This document shows, in pieces, positions 60,448 to 64,000 of a stretch of DNA of 64,000 nucleotides. The stretch comes from Diogma glabrata (lineage: Eukaryota > Arthropoda > Insecta > Diptera > Cylindrotomidae): NCBI GenBank assembly GCA_963693315.1, contig OY856187.1, forward strand, positions 378,857,306-378,921,305, written 5' to 3'. Positions within the stretch are counted from its first letter, which is position 1. Each line of letters starts with the position of its first letter. Below the pieces are notes generated by a model that worked only from the letters and a program-made list of their open reading frames with translations, ran no database searches and was not told the origin of the DNA. A program made the position numbers and the translations under genes.

Positions 60448-61991
60448 TTATCTCATTGGTTTTATTCCCAAAGCTGCTAAATGGCTTGAAATTTTTTCAA
60501 TGTCTGATGTTTCCTTTGCTGAATTTTTTGATTTTTCAAATTTTATTGTTGTTTTAGATGAATAGCGCTGAATACCAATATAGATGCATAATAATACTAT
60601 CCCAATTGTCGAAATAGATATACTTCCTGATAATGACCAAATCCAGTTCTGGTGATCAATCTGTCTTAGATAAACATGTTTTAGTTGTTTTCGATTTTCA
60701 ATGTTTCCTTGGACAATATCGTCAATATTGATACTTGAAATTAATTGACGAGTAGCTTGAATATTGTGAAATGCTCCTTGAATCTCTTTTATTTCACTTC
60801 TTATCTCGTATGACTGAAATTTCTTATTATTGAATGAAATTGAACAGTTTGAGAATGTAATTAGGAAGTTTCCATTCAATTTTCGATTACTTGGTCCACA
60901 GTCTGAAGACAGTGTTTCATTTTTAGCGTTGTTAATTAAAAGTTTATCTTCTGCGATGAATTGCATTGTTGTATCTTTTTCTGAAGTCACATTACAATGA
61001 CTCTCGGTACCCATTATCAACGGTTTAACACAGCTATCTTCAAATTCTTGTATATCAGCATGCTTTTGTACAAAACTTTTGTAGTTGGTAGTTGTGAATA
61101 ATATCTGATTAGATTTGATAAGATGATGTGGATATTCTTTGATTAACGTATTATTAATATTTAATGGAATAATCATCATTGCTGTAGAGGTTTGCTTTTC
61201 TAGTTTTGGAATCTGTAATATGTAAAGCAGTGTCTCATCGTTTATTGCTATTTTAGGTGTGACGTATTGTAATGCTTCATCAGGTAGTGAAATGTTTACG
61301 CCTTGGATAACTAATAAATCTTTTATCAGAAGTATTTCCTTTATTGTTAAAATTTTATTACTTGTTAGCTCTGCTTTTGTCCTTATTATTGCTTCTTGAA
61401 TATCTTCCAAGATGCCATTTATGGTATCGATGTTTATAATTGTAGCGATGATTTCAATTTCAGTTAGCGCTATCTTGTTGACCATAGTTGTATTTGCTAG
61501 CGCCCTATTTACCGTTTCAGTGATCAATTGTGTATTCGATGGTTTATTTTATCATTCATCTGGAACTGCTGATTATTTTGACTTATTAACTCATTCATTG
61601 TGCTGTTGATAATTCGTAAATCTTGAGCGTCTGGATTACCGGCTAACCATTTCCAAGCTGACCCTAAAGCATCCCATCGTTTGTGTCTAGTATTTTTAAT
61701 AGGCTTAATTTGATAAAAGTTATCATTTAATTTTCTAGATTTTTGTTCTACAATTCTATTTAGTTCTAATCTATCATCAATTTTATTTATTATAAATTTA
61801 TTTATAGTTTTTACAGTAATTTCTAAATTAGTAAGATTTATTGGGTGTATTAGTTTGATATTGCCCACTTGTAATTTACAATCATTATTTTTTATCAAAA
61901 GAATTGGATCATTATATAAATTTCTTATTTCTAATTTTTGAAATTTGTAACATTGAATTAGAACAACAAAAATTAATAATTTTGAAATCAT
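60448..61991 (-). pseudogene. env: Errantivirus-type Env, broken by one frame change
   Basis: Two overlapping minus-strand frames cover one env gene. The first (61991-61524, ATG start) has a hydrophobic start typical of a signal peptide, a luminal part, and a basic RHKR site at about residue 101. It continues with the LGSAWKWLAGNP segment conserved in Gypsy/errantivirus Env, the fusion-protein family also found in baculoviruses (F). It stops at 61524-61526. The second frame (ending at TAA 60448-60450) continues with a long Ile/Leu/Asn-rich helical ectodomain, Cys residues, a membrane segment near WIWSLSGSISISTIGIVLLC (about 40-70 residues from the end) and a short Lys/Ser-rich tail. The single frame change near 61525 makes this copy non-functional as read. 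Family known: mediates membrane fusion in insect retroviruses. Confidence 0.85.
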
Positions 61992-62013
61992 TTTTCTGAA
62001 ATGAAAATAAAAT

Positions 62014-64000
62014 TTAATTTATTGTATTTTTGACTCTTTTAATTTTGTTTTTATTTCTTTTTATATTTCTATTATTTTTAAATGTTTTAAATGTTACATC
62101 TTTAATTTTTGTTTCGATTCCTCTAGGAAGAGCTTTCGTTCTTATATTAGGTTTTATAAAAATTACTTGATTTTCTTTTAAAACTGGGGGTTCTTCTTTT
62201 CTAGAATTTTGTTTTAACATTTTATTCTTTGCTAATTCTAAATTATCGATTACATTTTTAAAAATTATGTTTGCCTGTGCATAAATTTCTTGTGGGTTAA
62301 TTAAGTTAGTTTGGTTGAAGATTACCTCATTTGGCGTGAAGCCAGTAGATGAATGCACAGAATTGTTATATAGTGCCACTGATAGTTCTATGGCTTGTGG
62401 AGTATTAGTATTAGAAATTTTGTTTTTATTCGTGTTGAATATTTCGATTAAAGTGGCGTGAGTCTTTTCGATTTGACCGTTCGACTCAGAAGAAGAGGCG
62501 TATTCCAATCGAATATTTAGTCTATTCAAATACTCTTTAAACTGTATTGATTGAAATGTTGTTTCATGATCTGAAACTATGGTATTGGGAATACCGAAAA
62601 GGGTAAAATACTTTGTGAGTGCACCAGTAACATCTACTAGGTTTTTAGTATTTATAGGCAACATTTGAAGGTGTTTAGAAAATGAATCAATAATTGACAA
62701 AAAACTGACTTTATTAATACTGAAAATGTCTATATGAACTCTTTCCAGTGGTTTTTTTGTAGTTGGTCTTGGAGAAATTTTTATATTGTAGGGCTTTCGA
62801 TCATATTTATGAGCGTTGCAAATAGAACATGTGTTGACATGGCTCTTAATTTTGCTTAGTAAGTTTGGGAAAAAATATGATCTCTTGATTTGATTTTCCA
62901 CTTCTTTTATTCCTCTGTGTGCCCTTTCATGTTCTTTAACAATGATTGCATTTTGGCGATCTATGTTTGTAACTTCTTCGACCATTCTAGTGACGAAAAC
63001 TAAATGACCATGTTCTGAAAAGTTTTCTCTGAAAGATTGTTGGATTTTGCCATACAATTCTTCAGGAGCAAGAATTGCTGATTGTTTGCCATTATGGAAA
63101 TTTTTGATGAAATTAGTTATATCATCTAGCTGAAATGATTTTTTTGATATGATTATTCTTTTGAAATTTGTGAAAATATCTTCTGTGATGATTGTGTCGA
63201 CATTTGAAATTTTAAAAATCAACTGATTTCTATAATAATTTATAGGTCTTTCCGAAAAATGGATAAAATAATCTTCAGAAGTTTCTGCAGAGTGAACTGT
63301 TTCTAAATCGCTACTATCACTTGCGGGATTTGCTACAACTTCTGGCTGCTCTTGAATAGGATTAACCAAAATTTCATTAACGTTGAGTTCATTGGTTTTA
63401 GATGTAGAAGGCATTCTGCTAAGTGCATCTGCTACGACGTTGGCTTTTCCTTCTTTGTATACGACATCGTATTCATAATTTTCCAATTCAAGTCTCCATC
63501 TTAAAATTTTAGAGTTTTTTTCGGATGACTTTATAAATGTTAAAGGCTTGTGGTCAGTTATCAACGTGAATTTGTTACCGTAAAGGTATGGCTGATATTT
63601 TTTTACTGCCCATATTATTGCCAATGCCTCTTTTTCATTGACGGCATAATTTGTTTCAGTTTTATTAAGTGTTCTAGATGCAAAAGCTACCGGTCTTTCA
63701 ACATTGTTCTGAATTTGTGAGAGAACTGCACCTAAAGCAAATTCGGATGCGTCTGTTGTCAAAATAAATGGTTTGTTAAAGTCAGGGTAGGCAAGTACCT
63801 GATCGGTTGCTATTGTATTTTTTAATGTTTCAAATGATTTGATATACTCTTGATCTGTTCGATCCAATGGTATATCCTTTTTCAAATATTTCGTCATGTG
63901 CTTAGCAATTTTCGAATAATCTTTAATGAATCGTCTATAATACCCAGAAAGACCGAGAAATTGTTTAATTTCTTTTTGGTTTTTTGGTAATGGCCAATCT
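62014..64000 (-). CDS. pol: Errantivirus/Gypsy Pol: RT end, RNase H and integrase (partial at window edge)
   Basis: The open minus-strand frame enters from beyond 64000 and ends at TAA 62014-62016. It starts in the reverse transcriptase thumb/connection (FLGLSGYYRRFIKDYSKIAK). RNase H follows with TTDASEFALGAVLSQ, EKEALAIIWAVKKYQPYLYG and TDHKPLTF, then the tether ending ADALSRMPS. The integrase has an H-x(3)-H...C-x(2)-C zinc finger (HERAHRG...CSICNAH) and a core with Asp in VHIDIF, Asp in VSDHETTF and Glu in SNGQIEKTHA, the D-D-E triad. The order RT, RNase H, integrase is that of Gypsy elements. No stop or frame break appears in the visible 1987 bp. Gag, protease and most of the RT lie to the right of the window. 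Confidence 0.92.
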   Translation of the reverse strand, partial: DWPLPKNQKEIKQFLGLSGYYRRFIKDYSKIAKHMTKYLKKDIPLDRTDQEYIKSFETLKNTIATDQVLAYPDFNKPFILTTDASEFALGAVLSQIQNNVERPVAFASRTLNKTETNYAVNEKEALAIIWAVKKYQPYLYGNKFTLITDHKPLTFIKSSEKNSKILRWRLELENYEYDVVYKEGKANVVADALSRMPSTSKTNELNVNEILVNPIQEQPEVVANPASDSSDLETVHSAETSEDYFIHFSERPINYYRNQLIFKISNVDTIITEDIFTNFKRIIISKKSFQLDDITNFIKNFHNGKQSAILAPEELYGKIQQSFRENFSEHGHLVFVTRMVEEVTNIDRQNAIIVKEHERAHRGIKEVENQIKRSYFFPNLLSKIKSHVNTCSICNAHKYDRKPYNIKISPRPTTKKPLERVHIDIFSINKVSFLSIIDSFSKHLQMLPINTKNLVDVTGALTKYFTLFGIPNTIVSDHETTFQSIQFKEYLNRLNIRLEYASSSESNGQIEKTHATLIEIFNTNKNKISNTNTPQAIELSVALYNNSVHSSTGFTPNEVIFNQTNLINPQEIYAQANIIFKNVIDNLELAKNKMLKQNSRKEEPPVLKENQVIFIKPNIRTKALPRGIETKIKDVTFKTFKNNRNIKRNKNKIKRVKNTIN

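Overview
The window is a transposon-dense, AT-rich stretch of an animal nuclear genome, most likely an insect. The signs are a spliced-gene landscape with almost no host coding sequence, tRNA-derived SINE-like sequence, Helitron, hAT-like, LINE and errantivirus-type (env-bearing Gypsy) elements, and one recognisable metazoan gene: the start of SPRING (C12orf49 / SREBF pathway regulator in Golgi 1) at 50964. No species can be named from sequence alone.

Layout. 1-12 kb: a Helitron 3' end, an RTE-like tail, about 1 kb of (ATTTTAC)n, a dispersed repeat with a GGCCGGCCGGCC core, two copies of a roughly 0.6-kb MITE-like family, a SINE, a tandem duplication and a LINE 3' fragment. 12.99-16.70 kb: foldback element A, with long inverted arms of 141-bp subrepeats, carrying a small two-exon gene and a third copy of the MITE. 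17.4-21.3 kb: a decayed Helitron with a broken Pif1-type helicase, into which a 1.36-kb palindromic element (P1) inserted. 21.88-33.95 kb: a roughly 12.07-kb foldback element made of inverted arrays of a 142-bp satellite, with 16-bp terminal inverted repeats and a perfect 9-bp target duplication. 34-43.5 kb: another imperfect palindrome, a LINE fragment split by an RTE fragment, a Harbinger-like MITE with CAG duplication, and further dispersed repeats. 43.5-46.2 kb: a second copy of the palindromic element (P2), itself split by a hAT-like element with an 8-bp duplication. 46.9-47.7 kb: another small foldback. 48.16-50.96 kb: foldback element B, related to A by its terminal sequence and by its gene, inserted exactly at the ATG of SPRING. 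52-56 kb: simple and tandem repeats, a palindromic MITE, and a DNA transposon with a BED-like finger sitting in an (AT)n tract. 56-59.9 kb: a LINE with an intact 953-codon EN-RT ORF, bounded on both sides by (AT)n. 60.2-64 kb: an errantivirus-like retroelement on the minus strand (pol, and env with a frame break), running off the right edge.

The most unusual content is the number of foldback elements. At least three classes can be separated by target-site duplication: A/B with 3 bp, P with 4 bp, and the giant satellite element with 9 bp. The strongest candidate for an undescribed system is the A/B family. Its two very different copies share a terminal consensus close to TAGwCTrrGAGCC, a 3-bp duplication, arms studded with a short recurring motif, and a homologous gene with a phase-1 intron at the same place followed by an acidic last exon. 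All calls were made by eye; identities and family names need alignment and database searches.
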